This document shows, one piece after another, positions 21,936-33,495 of a DNA stretch of 64,000 nt (position 1 is its first letter; each line of letters starts with the position of its first letter). The stretch is from Panopea generosa (Eukaryota; Mollusca; Bivalvia; Adapedonta; Hiatellidae), in contig CM055901.1 in the NCBI GenBank assembly GCA_029582155.1, forward strand, positions 50,349,206 to 50,413,205. Direction: 5' to 3'. Made by a program: the position numbers and the translations under genes. Below the pieces are notes generated by a model. That model was not told the DNA's origin, made no database searches, and saw nothing but the letters and a program-made list of their open reading frames with translations.

Positions 21936-22960
21936 ACAGCGAAAAAAATAAAATGAATGAATGATTATAGACGTATAATTGGACCAGGTGTTAACAGACG
22001 TGCCTGGAATGATTTATTGGCCCGAAATATAATCAGGTAATTTAGCATCTCAAAATAGATGAACAATGATTTTTGCTCAATGGAAATTATGCAACACTCA
22101 TTAGATTTAAAAGCATTGTAAATAACCTGCAGTTCCAATTTCCACACATTTGTGTTATCTTCAACAATGACATGGACTGTAACTACCAGAAGATGTAATT
22201 TACTAATTTACTTTGATTTTCACTATCATGGCTGTTAACAACAAAAACAGAAGGGGGCTGTATTACCTTACAGATTCCTTTGTTATAAAACAAAAATATT
22301 ACTCATAGCAAGTGCAATCAGAAAAATAAGCATGATGGCTGTCAGTGAAGCAACATCAGAGAAATGTATACTGAATTAGAAATGTGCCCACTGATGCCCT
22401 CCCTGGCCAATGTTAGTAAATTTTACTAAAAATTACATCAAAAAGGGATCATACTTCCTGTTAAATACTTAAGCAACGTTGACAAATCATGAAATTCTTT
22501 TTTTTTTTAATCCGAAACTTAGTTGATCTTGGTTCACCCTCTTCCCATGTAAAGTTTCATGAAATTGTCTAACACAAGCATCATGCCTTAACCCTTGACT
22601 CCATAGATACGTGTTTTCCCACACCAATCACAGAAGGCCTTTGAAAACAGTGCAGGAAGAGTTCAGATTGATCGTTATTAATTTGTACTCATCTCTACTT
22701 AGTTCCACTCTGCTAAAAGTTTGTGAGGTAAAGGAACCGGTTTATCTGGCTGTTTCTGGTTTATCGAAATACAGGAAATGTGAAATAGCTGTTTGGATAC
22801 GCATTGTATTAACAATATTTTGCCTGAAAGGAAAATTATTTGCGTAATGGTTATGATCAATAACAAAATTGTTTGCATTTTTTCTATGAATTTATTCGAG
22901 TGAAATACGCAAATATGCAGCTTATCTGGAGTACTGTAATAAACATGGTTTATGTTGTTT
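21936..22960. other. AT-rich DNA, no supported gene
   Basis: Open frames at 22611-22847 (+) and 22977-22699 (-) overlap and lack motifs. Nothing else recognised. Confidence 0.5.
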
Positions 22961-22962
22961 TT

Positions 22963-23600
22963 AGCTCGACTATTCATAGAATAGGGGCGCCATTGTACTT
23001 ACCCCGGCGTCGGCATTGGTTTTTTATGTTAAAGTTTCTTATCAGGTTATATATCTATGCAACCACTAATTTGATATGAAACTTCACACGTATGTTCAGC
23101 ATCATACATGGAACTCACAAACATAAGAACCATAACTCTGGATTGCATTTTGGCAGAGTTATGGCCCTTTTTGGACTTAGTTTTTCAGGTTAGAGTTTTT
23201 TTATCAGGTAAGATATCTGTGTCATCACTCATACGATATGAATGAATCTTCACATGTGTGTTCAGCATCATCAATGGAACACACAGAGATAAAAACCACA
23301 ACTCTGGGTTGCATTTTTACAGAGTTATGGCACTTTTGGACTTAGAAAATTTTGTTAGAGATTTTTAGAGGTTAAAGTTTTTGATTTGGTACTTATTTTA
23401 TTATCCTATCATTGGACAGGAATGAAACTTCAGTTGTGTGTTCAACATCATCTAGGAAACTCATAGAAACAAGAATCTTAACTCTTAATTGCCTTTTGGC
23501 AGAATTATTTCCCTTTTAGACTTAGACATTTTGTTTTTAGCATAATAAAGTTTGTCATACAAGGCCTTGATCTTAGATGGTTGACAAATAGGGTCAGTTT
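22963..23600 (+). repeat. Dispersed repeat F, long copy
   Basis: Begins agctcgactattcatagaat and ccccggcgtcggc. Two to three ~180-200-bp internal units follow, each with gaaacttcacacgtatgttc-, aaccataactctgga- and cagagttatggc-like segments. These correspond in reverse to the truncated copies at 19.7, 20.2 and 58.9 kb. The start is typical of an abundant mollusc repeat (recollection). Confidence 0.75.
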
Positions 23601-24275
23601 TTGGTTCCCTCTCAAATTTGTTAAAAACAATGACCATGTTGGCAAAATTGGCATGCCCTTAGGGGTAAAAAAATTATCTATTTATTTATTTATTTTTTTT
23701 ATTACAAGTTTAATTTTTTTTCTTTTTCGTAAAGTTTAATCATATTTTTTTTTTTTTTTAAGTTTTTTTCTAAGTTGTAAAAACTCGTTCTGCAAATGAA
23801 GTAAAATAAAGAAGTTTAAACTAATGCCCCTTTCAAAACTTAAACAATCACTTCCAACAATCATGCAGCACATAAGTACAGTTACTGTGATTTCTTATTC
23901 TTTAAACAGTTAAAAAACAATCAAACAAAAAGGTTGTGAAATCAACTAAGAAATAGGAACAAAGATTTTTTTTTCATAATGTAATCAAAAACAAGTTTCT
24001 TGCTTTCCAGGTATTTGACATCAGAATTTATTTCATAGTGTAGTAGAATGCAGACTGCAATATTATTGATTCAAGTTCACCAGTGCCCTCATAACTTCTG
24101 TGGTACCAAAAAATATTTAATTGGTAAAACAAGATTTCAATAATATTTTCACAAGGGTAAGATTAACCAAATATTTAATTGGTATAAGAAAAATTCAATA
24201 TAGTACAATACGGGTTGAATTAACCAAACTATTAAATTTGTAATACAAGATTTTTGTATAATACCATTTGTATTA
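23601..24275. other. AT-rich DNA with T runs
   Basis: Homopolymeric T tracts at ~23690-23760. Repeated aaccaaatatttaattggta-like words at 24110-24240 form an imperfect local repeat. Confidence 0.5.
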
Positions 24276-24730
24276 AATTAAAGGGATTATACTGGCATAT
24301 TACCGTCAATTACCTGTCCTATATACACACGCCCAGCATGGAAATACACTTATAACTTAGAGATATGCCCGTCTAATGTGTCTATATTGCATAACCTCTT
24401 TATTACAAACATCAGGTTTCTAAAGCCACGTTTTTGTTTTTGTTTACAATCGCCATTTCCAACGAGCCGCTTTTGGGTTTCCAATCAATCATCGGATAAC
24501 ATCGTGAAGACTCGTTCCCGATCTCGTTTTCGAGGCCTTGTTCGGTTTATGGAGTTCAATGTAAACATTGCGCTTTATTGCGGGACGTATTAACGTTTTG
24601 GCCAATATTCAAGTTAGTGTAAATTTGATAACTTTCAAGTAAATAAAGGTTATACGTCAATACATGCATTATTTTGTGCACACTGCATACAGAAAAAGTC
24701 TGGATTAAAAGCGTGTTTGTGTCACCCTTT
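24276..24730. mobile_element. MITE-like element with ttaaaggg ends
   Basis: The left border is ttaaagggattatactggc. The right border, reverse complemented, is ttaaagggtgacacaaacac. The interior has a CpG-rich block (cgagccgctt, tcgttcccgatctcg) that gives the open frame 24378-24593. Short inverted ends and CpG-rich content fit a mobile insert rather than an exon. Confidence 0.55.
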
Positions 24731-25120
24731 AACCAAATGTTTATCTAATGAAACAATACAACAGTATAGTACCATACAATCTAAATTAAACAAAAAAAAT
24801 ATTTGGTAAAACAAGATTTCATTACAATGTTTTTACTTTAATTAAGGGTGAAATAATTAAATAGATGTACACAAATCTTCTCAATTAATATTGCATTGCA
24901 CAAAAGAACTTCATTAGTCTGGCCATGAGGCGGAAAGAAATTGGAAAAACAGAACTTTTATAGTAATTACACATGTACCAATTATTGTTAAATCTTTGGT
25001 TTCATTTGATCTTTACTCTCTTCATTAGTTTGTATTTGATATCTGGTATCTTGCAAGTTTGTGAGTATATTAAAAGCTACAGTTTCTGTTTGTATATTTG
25101 TTTTACTTCTGGTGTAAGGA
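24731..25120. other. AT-rich DNA, nothing recognised
   Basis: No open frame, array or element border seen. Confidence 0.55.
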
Positions 25121-25425
25121 TTTTTGATTGATTGATTGTTTGATTGATTGAATATTAAGCATAATTTTTATGCCATCGAGGGCTAACAGAGGATCAGTTA
25201 ACCTAACCACTGTTTCCTGGGATTAACCAGTACTCGAGCACACCCCATCTCCGCAAGTAACTGATAACTTTCCCACTTGAATCAGTGGTGAGAGACAAAT
25301 GATAATGAGACACAATGTCATATATCAATCATCATGGAGACTGTTGCCGAGCGGGGATTCGAACTCACAACCCCTGAATTAATAGTCAGACGCGTAACAG
25401 ACTGAGCTAACTGGGCCAGGGTCAG
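25121..25425 (-). mobile_element. SINE-A, complete copy
   Basis: The minus strand starts at ~25425 with cctggcccagttagctcagt. It has a box A (tagctcagtctg) and a box B (gagttcgaatcc). A central core follows with ctctcaccactgattcaagt and gttatcagttacttgcgga. Then come tgtgctcgagtactggttaa, a 3' part ending ccctcgatggcataaaaatt, and an (attc/tcaa)n tail at 25124-25150. Length ~300 bp. The tRNA head plus conserved core plus simple tail is the standard layout of a tRNA-derived SINE, which Pol III transcribes and LINE machinery moves. It may belong to a named molluscan superfamily (Meta-SINE or V-SINE such as RUDI), not decided here. Confidence 0.9.
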
Positions 25426-25589
25426 GATTTTGAATATGTGAATGTGTTTTATGTTATGATTAATATTCTAAGAAACTTACATTAGCTTCTATATTGGTAA
25501 TATCATTAAAAACTTCTTTAAAAAAAAAAAAGAGACTCAGTAATATCAGAAGCAACTTCATCAATATTTATATTAGTAGTTATAGCAAT

Positions 25590-26215
25590 AACTTCTTAAA
25601 TGTTTATTCATAGTATCAGCAATAATTTACTTTTCTACAATTTCAATGTTTATATCAGCAGTATCAGTAGCAACTTATTCAATGATTATATCAGTAGTAT
25701 CATGAGTAACAACTTATTCAATGTTTATATCAGTAGTATCAGTGGCAACTTCTTAAATGTTTATATCAGTTGTATCAGTGGCAACTTCTTTGATGTTAAT
25801 ATCAGTAGTATCAGTAGCAACTTCTTCAAAGTTTATATCAGTAGTATCAGTAGCAACTTCTTCAATGTTTATATCAGTAGTATCAGTAGCAACGTCTTCA
25901 ATGTTTATATCAGCAGTATCAGTGGCAACTTCTTTAATGTTTATATCAGCAGTATCAGTGGCAACTTCTTTAATGTTTATATCAGTAGCAACTTCTTCAA
26001 AGTTTATATCAGTAGTATCAGTAGCAATTTCTTCAATGTTTATATCAGTAGTATCAGTGGCAATTTCTTCAATGTTTATATCAGTAGTATCAGTGGCAAT
26101 TTCTTCAATGTTCTTATCAGTAGTATCAGTGGCAATTTCTTCAATGTTTATATCAGTAGTATCAGTGGCAATTTCTTCAATATTCATATCAGTAGTAGCA
26201 ACTTATTCAAAGTTA
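25590..26215. repeat. 36-bp minisatellite, ~16 copies
   Basis: Unit tttatatcagtagtatcagt + ggcaacttcttcaatg recurs every 36 bp from ~25745. Upstream copies are degenerate, and one copy near 25979 lacks 12 bp or more. The period is twelve codons and the unit is stop-free in two plus frames (25600-26280, 25757-26221) and one minus frame (26187-25753, repeat DINIEEIATDTT). All three cannot be genes; the openness follows from the monomer. On the minus strand most changes are conservative (I/V, E/D), but no splice signals or homologue are apparent. Confidence 0.9.
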
Positions 26216-27550
26216 ATTTAAATCATGACATGACATTTTCATCCATGGTTGAGGTTTCTTACTTGTATTTGACCATCTAACAATTTTTATTACTATGAAT
26301 GATTGTATTCTTTGACTTTTATCACATGATCTACTTTATGTTCTATGTCTTTATCTTGCATAGTGTCCGATGTTTCTTTAATTCTGTTTTGACGTGTTTC
26401 AAGTAAATTTGATATTAGTAATAGTGTCCAATGTCTTTATGATTTCATATATTTAACTCTTGTCTAATTCTTATATTTTATTTGTTGGTAATATCGTTCC
26501 TATGCTTTTGAAAATTTCTAAATTGATTTCCTCTTTGTATAATCAAAATTTATAAAAATCTGTGTTCAGTAAATAAACTCATTGTCTGGTACTCTAAGGT
26601 TATTGTAGAAGTCGGGCTAATTTTAGGTTGAGCCAGTGTCTTTGAAAGTAAATTCAATAGCATTAAAATGTTTAATGGCCCCTAGTTACTAGTTGAGCCT
26701 AGCTTTACCTGTTCACCTCAGTTTTAAGAACCCTATTTGCACAATCAAGGTTTTACAAAAATAAAATTCAACACCAACAGCAGTAATATTCTCATTTCAT
26801 ATTAACATTTACACTATGGTTCTTACAAATACAATGAAGTCAATATTTGACATTTCTTGTGACATGTCAGCAGGTCATACGCCTAACCTTGCACTTCAAC
26901 ACCTACCTTTGTGTTCTTAATGCCCTTACCTTACATCTTCAACAATACAAATGATTTCATTGCGAGTTCACACAGAAAGTGAACTTTGCTGAACACACAG
27001 ACAATGGAGTCATTCTACAAACCTGTCCACATGGAATATACATTAATTAAGGTTAAAACACCCATATTGAATCTGTCAATAAACTTGTACTTTAGGTCCA
27101 TTGAGGGTTGTTGATGATCAATATAGATCCATTGTAATCAGTTTCGATCCTTGAGTGCAGAGGCAGACTCTACTTGCCAACAATGAATGGTATTCAAGTG
27201 CAATGATATGGTCAATATTCTTAACACTTCTGGCAATGTGTCAGGAATAATTACAAAATATAATTGAGCACTAAAAGCACAGTTTTGAGTTTTCATAGGG
27301 TGATGAAAAACATTAGGCTAGTTTAGTGTTCGTGAAGCCCACTGCTTCTGGACCTAAATCCTCGTCCTCGAACTATTTCTAATATGAGCCATATTCAACT
27401 AATCAAAATCAAATTGAAGTCATGTGACTTTTGTTATATGTCCCATAATGCATTTTAATTTTAATTGGGAAAGATTATTTTAATCTAAGCTGGGCTAGTA
27501 CTGGCCAAGTTGGGAGAAAAATCCCTTTTCAAAATGATTAAATAAATATC
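26216..27550. other. AT-rich DNA, no recognised feature
   Basis: No open frame over 60 codons with motif, no array and no SINE core seen. Confidence 0.55.
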
Positions 27551-27554
27551 TTTA

Positions 27555-27563
27555 TGGCAATGA

Positions 27564-27595
<32 letters not shown>

Positions 27596-27868
27596 GTTTA
27601 GCGTCATTTTTATGCCAATGAGGGGTAACAGACGATCAGTTAACCTAACAACTATTTTCTGGAAGGTTAACCAGTAATCAAGCACATCCATCTCCACAAG
27701 TAACTGATAACTTTCCCACTTGAACCAGAGATGAGAGACGATTGATAATAAGACACAATGCTGTATATCAATCATCACGGAGACTGTGGCTGGGTTGAAA
27801 TTTAAACTCATGACCCTTGGATTGATAGTCAGACATGCTATCGGCTGAGCTAATTGGGCCTGGCTTTA
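27555..27868 (-). mobile_element. SINE-A, complete copy with (GATT)n tail
   Basis: Plus-strand tail (gatt)7 from 27564, then atgaggggtaacagacgatc, ccagtaatcaagcacatcc, caagtaactgataactttcc, a decayed box B and agctaattgggcctgg at the tRNA end. Slightly longer than the 25.1-kb copy. The box B region is mutated, so it is probably inactive. The minus frame 27811-27485 is a by-product. Confidence 0.85.
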
Positions 27869-28429
27869 TGGCAATGAGGGCTTAGTGAGTATATAATTGT
27901 AAAAAAGATGAATAAAATAAAAATGTATATCGCCAATCTTAATTTTTTTCAAAATAAACCCCTACATACTGTCTTTTCTGTCAATGACTATTCTTGTGAT
28001 GGAGTAGTCTCGCCTGAAGCTTTGTCACACTAACGCACATGTGACATCAGAAACATTAAAGGATAAAACATGGCCATATATGAAACATTTTTATGAGATA
28101 AAATCTTTTTTGAAGATATAATATATCTATGAACTATGATAATGTCGCAATTGTAAACAAAAAATCACCATATTGTCACATATAAAGTGAGTATATGTTA
28201 AATAATATATAGAATGACCATTTTATCACATAAATTATAAGGAAATGTTGTTGTTGTATGGCGTTTTAGTGTCGCTTTCAACAATTTTCAGTCATATCGT
28301 GACGTGTATTTGAAACAGTATTCTAAGCACTGTCACACTGGAGTTTCATTCAACAGACACATGGTATGATACCTTACACAGTCACATTATATCGATTCCT
28401 TGCCAACCAGACATAGAACTGTCTCAGGA
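27869..28429. other. AT-rich DNA, no recognised feature
   Basis: A patch gttgttgtatggcgttttag at ~28250 resembles the 3' tail style of other invertebrate SINEs but is too short to call. Confidence 0.45.
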
Positions 28430-28690
28430 ACTCATTTGGCTGTTTTGGGGGCGTAAATTCCACCCAATTGCCCATGCCAAGGAATATACATTTTTCCACT
28501 AATTTTACAGAAAATTTCTCCCTGAATTTTTTTCTTTTAATTATGCTTAGGTTTGAATTTTCTGGTTAAAGAAACTGAGACACCTTCTTTTCAACTTGTT
28601 ATATTATGTCTTATGAGTTTTTCTGCAAAACCGGATATAACAACGCAAAATTCTCCTCAGAGAGCCCTATTCTAGGCAAATTCTCTACCA
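28430..28690 (+). repeat. Dispersed repeat D, copy 2
   Basis: Matches 11365-11700 in order and orientation (ggctgttttgggggc, gaattttctggttaaagaaa, tatgagtttttctgcaa, ctcctcagag). Shorter and missing the poly-A tract. Confidence 0.55.
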
Positions 28691-29290
28691 CTAGATCAAA
28701 ATTCAATGACTGAATAACGAACAGTGTAGCTCTGACTAAATGGCACAGAACTCTACAGAAAGGTCTGCAAAGAATAAATGTAAATTATAGTCAAAACTAT
28801 CATATTATAAAGGCAGCCTGGGTGTTTACATTAACAAAAAACATGCAATATCTGTTTTATAATTTATTTAATCATAATATCAAAGGTGTAACATTAAACT
28901 TACAGAACAGTGGCTTAATTAATTAACAATATGTGTACACTGGAAGTTTCGTAGTAGTCAGTTTCCACAGTAAGTAAAACTCTCATTAAATTGAGAGGCC
29001 ATTAAAACGGCACCGCACATACTTAATACCTATTGTTACAGACACCGTAATGCACAAGTACTGGCAGTAAAGCATAAAATATAGTCCATGATTTATAAAT
29101 AACAGACAATTTCCTGCAATTTAAATATCCGACACTGATTATGGAGCACATTTCTGCTTTCCATTTCTGCTTTCCATTTTATAACCATGACTTTAAATGT
29201 ACTGCTGGACCTCAGTGTCATGTAACAGCAGACTGGAATATTAAAGTAGCGTGAAATCTCACACTGTCTTATGTCTATCGCCTTCCTTAG
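28691..29290. other. AT-rich DNA, no recognised feature
   Basis: Contains a duplicated tttctgctttccat at 29152-29178. Nothing else seen. Confidence 0.5.
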
Positions 29291-29560
29291 ACTTATTGCA
29301 TCTTTGTTGTGAGAGAAAATGAGCCATTATCTGGTAAAAACCCTGTTTCCTGCAATCACAATATATTGGATGAAGAATTCAGAGATAAATGTCAATTCTT
29401 CTCAGATGAAGGCTTGACCAAAATAACAAATGGCAGAAAAATGATGTACTTTGCTTGTGATTATTGGAGGTTTCCATTGACATTAATAATGAACATGAGG
29501 ATAATGTCAATGATGATTTATGATGGAGAAAAAGATTTTATCATTCATGAGGATGACTGA
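29291..29560 (+). CDS. Candidate terminal exon, unassigned
   Basis: A good acceptor (tgtctatcgccttccttag, ending 29290) is followed directly by a frame open for 89 codons to TGA at 29558-29560. Early residues TYCIFVVRENEPLSGKNP, a middle with three cysteines, and FACDYWRFP look protein-like. After ~29465 the frame enters gat/atg-rich DNA and becomes Met/Ile/Asp-rich, which suggests low-complexity sequence rather than a folded domain. No family recognised. Either a real 3' exon or a chance frame; the acceptor placement is the main argument for it. Confidence 0.2.
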   Translation, partial: TYCIFVVRENEPLSGKNPVSCNHNILDEEFRDKCQFFSDEGLTKITNGRKMMYFACDYWRFPLTLIMNMRIMSMMIYDGEKDFIIHEDD

Positions 29561-29945
29561 TAACCAATGGTGATGATGATGATGATGGTGATGATACTAG
29601 TGGTTATAGGATAGGATATGATGCAGTGATGATGTGGCCATATATATGTTATAACACACATAATTTTCATAGGATAGGATAATGGGGATGATCATAATAA
29701 TGGATCTGATCACACAAAATGATGATGACGACCACGCTACTAATGGTGATGATTATGATGATGGAAAGTTCATCATATATGAGGACTGACAATGATGATG
29801 TTCCATGATAATGACAAATATTTAGAATTACCTTTATGATAATAATAACTCATGTCCATGATAATGGCGATATATTTGATGATGATCATCATGTTCATTC
29901 AAATCTGATCTTCTGACCATAATGATGACAACGATGATGGGGCCA
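29460..29945. repeat. Diffuse GATGAT-rich low-complexity region
   Basis: gatgatgatg tracts at 29567-29590 and scattered gatgat/aatgatgat words through 29945 form a decayed trinucleotide microsatellite. The unit aggataggataatg/atgtggccatatatatgtta recurs at ~29605-29645, ~29665 and ~29938. Confidence 0.75.
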
Positions 29946-30806
29946 TGTATATGTTATAACAGATACTGCTTATGATGCTGTTTACCCTAATGCACATTCT
30001 CAGGTAAACTCTCCAAGTTACTTCAGTGCAGACCTTCTAAACATTTCTTTTATCAGGTTATTGTATTAAAATAAAAAAATTTACACAGTACTTTACTCTT
30101 ATTTTAACAATAAAATAAAAATAAAACTCTCAAAGAAATCCACAGTTTATATGAGTGCATAAAAATTAATCATTTTTTAAAAAAAGTTCCCTAATTAATG
30201 GTAATTTCTCACTGCTCTGTGAAAGCTGTAACTCAATTACAGAGCATTACCATAGTTTCGCATGTCTCTCCAAGCACATTCAGTCATTATCTTTCACAAA
30301 ACAGGGAGTCCATTTGTATGTGGACAGATGCCAAACCCATAATGATATGTTCCCAGGAATAATAAAATACATTGAATACATTTTTCCATATGTCCGCTAC
30401 ATTCCACACATATCAACTTGCTCAGTGCAAACTTAATTACTAATTTAGGCGGTCAAACAGTAAGAAGTAAAAAATCAATTTTTGTACTGTTTGCGTATAT
30501 GAGCAATAAAGCGAAGGGTATAACATAAAAGCTGCTTATTACAATATTTTCTTATTGTCACTTAGTTTAAAAAAAATTTTTAATTAATTTTCTTCTTCTT
30601 TTGATGACATAGCGCAATGGCAGTCTTGAGATGAAAGGAACCATGAACTTAATCTATTGACCAAGGTATTCCAGGCAAGGACTGCAGCACCAGTGAGTAG
30701 CAGGTACTCGGATATTTTTTTTTTAACAATGTAACTTTCCCCGACCACACTCACCCACCCCTAAACCACATTTCAAAGTCATGTTGATAATTACACATAG
30801 TTACAG
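29946..30806. other. AT-rich DNA upstream of candidate exon
   Basis: No array or SINE core. A C-rich tract (ccccgaccacactcacccac) at ~30738-30760 could serve as a distant pyrimidine tract for the next exon. Confidence 0.5.
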
Positions 30807-30921
30807 TAAGTGTATATCTGGGTACTCTGAAGATGAATGGTCCAACACTCAAGACCACTTACGGCACGTCGCTGCATGTGGTCAAGGGTTCAAGGCCAAA
30901 TGGTCAAAAAACTTTACGCGA
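30807..30921 (+). CDS. Candidate internal exon, unassigned
   Basis: Bounded by AG at 30805-30806 (or 30809-30810) and by a donor CGA|GTAAGT at 30921/30922 whose intron side matches the U1 consensus perfectly. One frame gives 37 codons from 30811, reading CISGYSEDEWSNTQDHLRHV, then AACGQGFKAKWSKNFTR, ending in phase 0. GC content is clearly above the surroundings. A second frame (YLGTLKMNGPTLK...) is also open, so the frame is not certain. No family recognised. Without splicing the first frame continues to 30996. An alternative is a SINE relic, since gggttcaaggcc (30876-30887) resembles a Pol III box B, but no SINE core follows. Confidence 0.4.
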
Positions 30922-31097
30922 GTAAGTTTGTCAGTTATTAGTGAAAGAAAAGTGTTTATTATTAGTCTGAAAACTAAACTGGTTGCCATAATGTGATGAA
31001 ACCATAATAAACCTAATTAAAAATAAGTGTTCACTTAACTATTTAATTTGCTGCTCACTTCAATGATTTGATTCTGTCGCCACGGTGAATAAACTAT

Positions 31098-31255
31098 GTT
31101 AAGGTCATTATAAATTTATTGCTAGATTCTCATCTAAATTTTATTTTTTTTTATTATTTTTTTTTTTATGAAAATAAAAAGAGTCCAAGCAGCACGAAAA
31201 TTAGGAGGCGGGCAGAGATGATAATCTAGCAATTTACTCATTATGGCCTAATTAT
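31098..31255. mobile_element. MITE-2, short copy
   Basis: Left end ttaaggtcattataaattta + ttgctagatt. The right end, reverse complemented, is ttaggccataatgagtaaat + tgctagatta. Inverted ends are ~35 bp. Interior has a T/A-rich run, gaaaataaaaagagtc and cacgaaaattaggaggcg. A second, longer copy is at 57203-57420, so this is a family rather than a chance palindrome. Confidence 0.8.
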
Positions 31256-31857
31256 TGTATGCATTCTGACTCAAACATTTGAAGTGGTAATGGAAAAGTT
31301 TAAAAGTATTATTTACAAAATTTTTATGGTATAAATATTTATTTAGAAAGTTAAGACTTTACATAACGGTTCTCCAGACTACACAAACATTACATGTATA
31401 TGTCTTACAAGAGACATAATGACTGCTGCATTGACCAGTATTCTTGTTGAACCTGCCGCATGTTGATGTAAAATAAGCAGAACACCAGCAAGGATTGATA
31501 CATGTTTATTTTTTAAATAAATAATTTCTAGAAGTGTGAGGGAAGGCTGTCTGCCCCAAGATAAAACTGAACACAACTCCGTGCCTGATGCATGCTCTCA
31601 CAGATGTAGGGAATGATAACATGCAAACAGCTATATTTTTAAACACTGAATGTTGAAAGTAGAAGTTTTTTTGTAAATAACATGTTGGCATTCATTATGT
31701 AAACTTTCATAAATTGAAGGAATTTTTGTTTATATGATTAGAAAATTAATATTTGGATGTTTTGTAAACGCTGGCATTTTTGCTTATATAACATTGTGCC
31801 GGTAGCACCTGTTCCGATACAGATGAATCAAGTCATACAGGAGTGGGGTATTCTTTT
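31256..31857. other. AT-rich DNA, no recognised feature
   Basis: Minus-strand frames 31576-31379 and 31691-31506 overlap and lack motifs. Confidence 0.5.
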
Positions 31858-32010
31858 GAACCAGACCAGGGAGCATGGTTGTCTTAGGCCCATCTCACGA
31901 TCACTTACCTCTCACCACTGACGTCATGAGTTCCAGCTCAGCTTGGTCTGCATTAACACTTTATTTGAGAAAGTTTGCCAGTTACTCGCGTATGGATGAT
32001 TGTTCTGCTT
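31858..32010 (+). mobile_element. SINE-B, 5' half
   Basis: Head with gtcttaggcccatctcacg, cacttacctctcaccactga, then tttgagaaagtttgccagtt and actcgcg. It lacks the tail. Box B is decayed (gagttccagctc). Confidence 0.65.
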
Positions 32011-33242
32011 AGATCATAATTATAATACACAGAAATGGCATTAAATCCCATTTAAACAAGTCCTATGAGCAAATACACAAAATACAGTTTGCATACTATT
32101 GTATTAGAAGATCTCCACATTATGGTAGGTAGAAATCCTGTTGTTACATCATCAGGAACGATACATGAGGCATGTGACTGACAACAGTAGAGCTGTTTGT
32201 TTTGTACCTATTCTCACACCTGATTGGCCGATACAGATTAACTGCAATGTGTGTGCTTGTAACATAATGCCTGCTTGCAAACAATGCTTCAAATCACTTT
32301 GATGTTTTGACTGGTAGATCAGTTTTGATTGGTAAATATTTATTAACAATAATGACACCTGGTGCGGCTATATTGCATGTGCACATGATAATAAAACAAA
32401 AGGGTCAGAAAAGTGTTAAAAACAATCTGAAATTTTTATATATAATTATATTCTTACTAAATATGTAAAGCATTGAAGATGATTAATTGTTGACAAACAT
32501 CGTTTTTTTTTAATTCTTTAAAGATTGTTTGATTCCTATTAGCATCAGATGGCATCAGACTTGAATAAATTATTCAACTTGTTATGTTATGCAATCTCAA
32601 AGGGAGAAGAAATGATCAACACAACCTATCTCTGTGGGGTTTTACTCAGAACAAATAAATCCTCACTCTTGTCATAAAAAACAAAAATTAAGCTGACGTC
32701 AAAACTTGTATAGTTTTATCAATAACGTGACATGTATTTTGTGATAATACAGCTACACACAAAATTTTGTTTAAAAACAAAGACCCTTTCAGAAGTAATT
32801 CATTGGGAAACATCTTGACTGAAGGACACAACGACAAATAAACGAACCAACGCATGGACATGGTCAACACTTAATATCCTCCCCCCCCATATCCTCGAAT
32901 GGCAGGAGCGTAAAATGTTCCATATCAAATCCTCATATATGTTACAGTACCACAAACTTACAGAGAATCGAGATGAAATTTGAAACAGAACTAACACTTG
33001 TGTAGTTTCAAAACGAGCTAATGAAGCAAACATTGAAAATTATAAAAAAAGCACTCACTCATAATACAATGTGATTATATAAATTATTAGAGAAGTGTAA
33101 TAATAAATTAATGCTCATAATTATGTAGTCTTTAAATATTTGTATTCCTGATTGTTTTAAGTGAAACCAGAATTCTGATCTGACCGCACTTTACTTATAT
33201 TATCAGTAATCCTAAGGCTTGTTCTTCTTAATCTGTGCTGAA
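32011..33242. other. AT-rich DNA, no supported gene
   Basis: Overlapping small minus frames at 32358-32152, 32870-32688 and 33033-32800 without motifs. C8 run at ~32881. Confidence 0.5.
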
Positions 33243-33495
33243 TGTCAAGGATGATTGGATGGGTTTAACGCCATTTTCAACACATTTCAGGTTATATATG
33301 GCATATCCAGTTTTACTGGTGGAGGCAGACCTCATACTGAGTCAGACTGAGTAGAACCGCCGTCCTTCCGCAAGTAACTGGCAAACTTGCTCACATAAAG
33401 TTTTTAGAGCGAGCAGGACTCAAACCTACGAACTTAGTGGTGAGAGGTAAGTGATCTTGAGACAGCACCTTAGACCACTTGACCACGGAGGACCC
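33243..33495 (-). mobile_element. SINE-B, complete copy
   Basis: On the minus strand: gggtcctccgtggtcaagtg head, box-A-like tggtcaagtggtctaagg, box-B-like aggtttgagtcc, and core gtttgccagttacttgcgga. Then aaggacggcggttctac, gcctccaccagtaaaactgg and tail atataacctgaaatgtgttg. Length ~250 bp. The head resembles a long-variable-arm tRNA (Leu/Ser type); this is inference. The core is shared with SINE-A. Confidence 0.85.

Noticed and set aside
24378..24593. 71-codon frame in GC-rich DNA, looked like an exon
   Set aside because: Bounded by short ttaaaggg inverted ends; a mobile insert explains the composition.
25381..25425. Possible tRNA gene
   Set aside because: Part of SINE-A: a core and simple tail follow, and acceptor-stem pairing is lacking. 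The same holds for the heads at 27.8, 33.5 and 34.0 kb.
25600..26280. 226-codon open frame and two overlapping frames on both strands
   Set aside because: Product of a stop-free 36-bp monomer; three frames open at once and no splice or start context.
27485..27811. 108-codon minus frame
   Set aside because: Runs through SINE-A and its (GATT)n tail.
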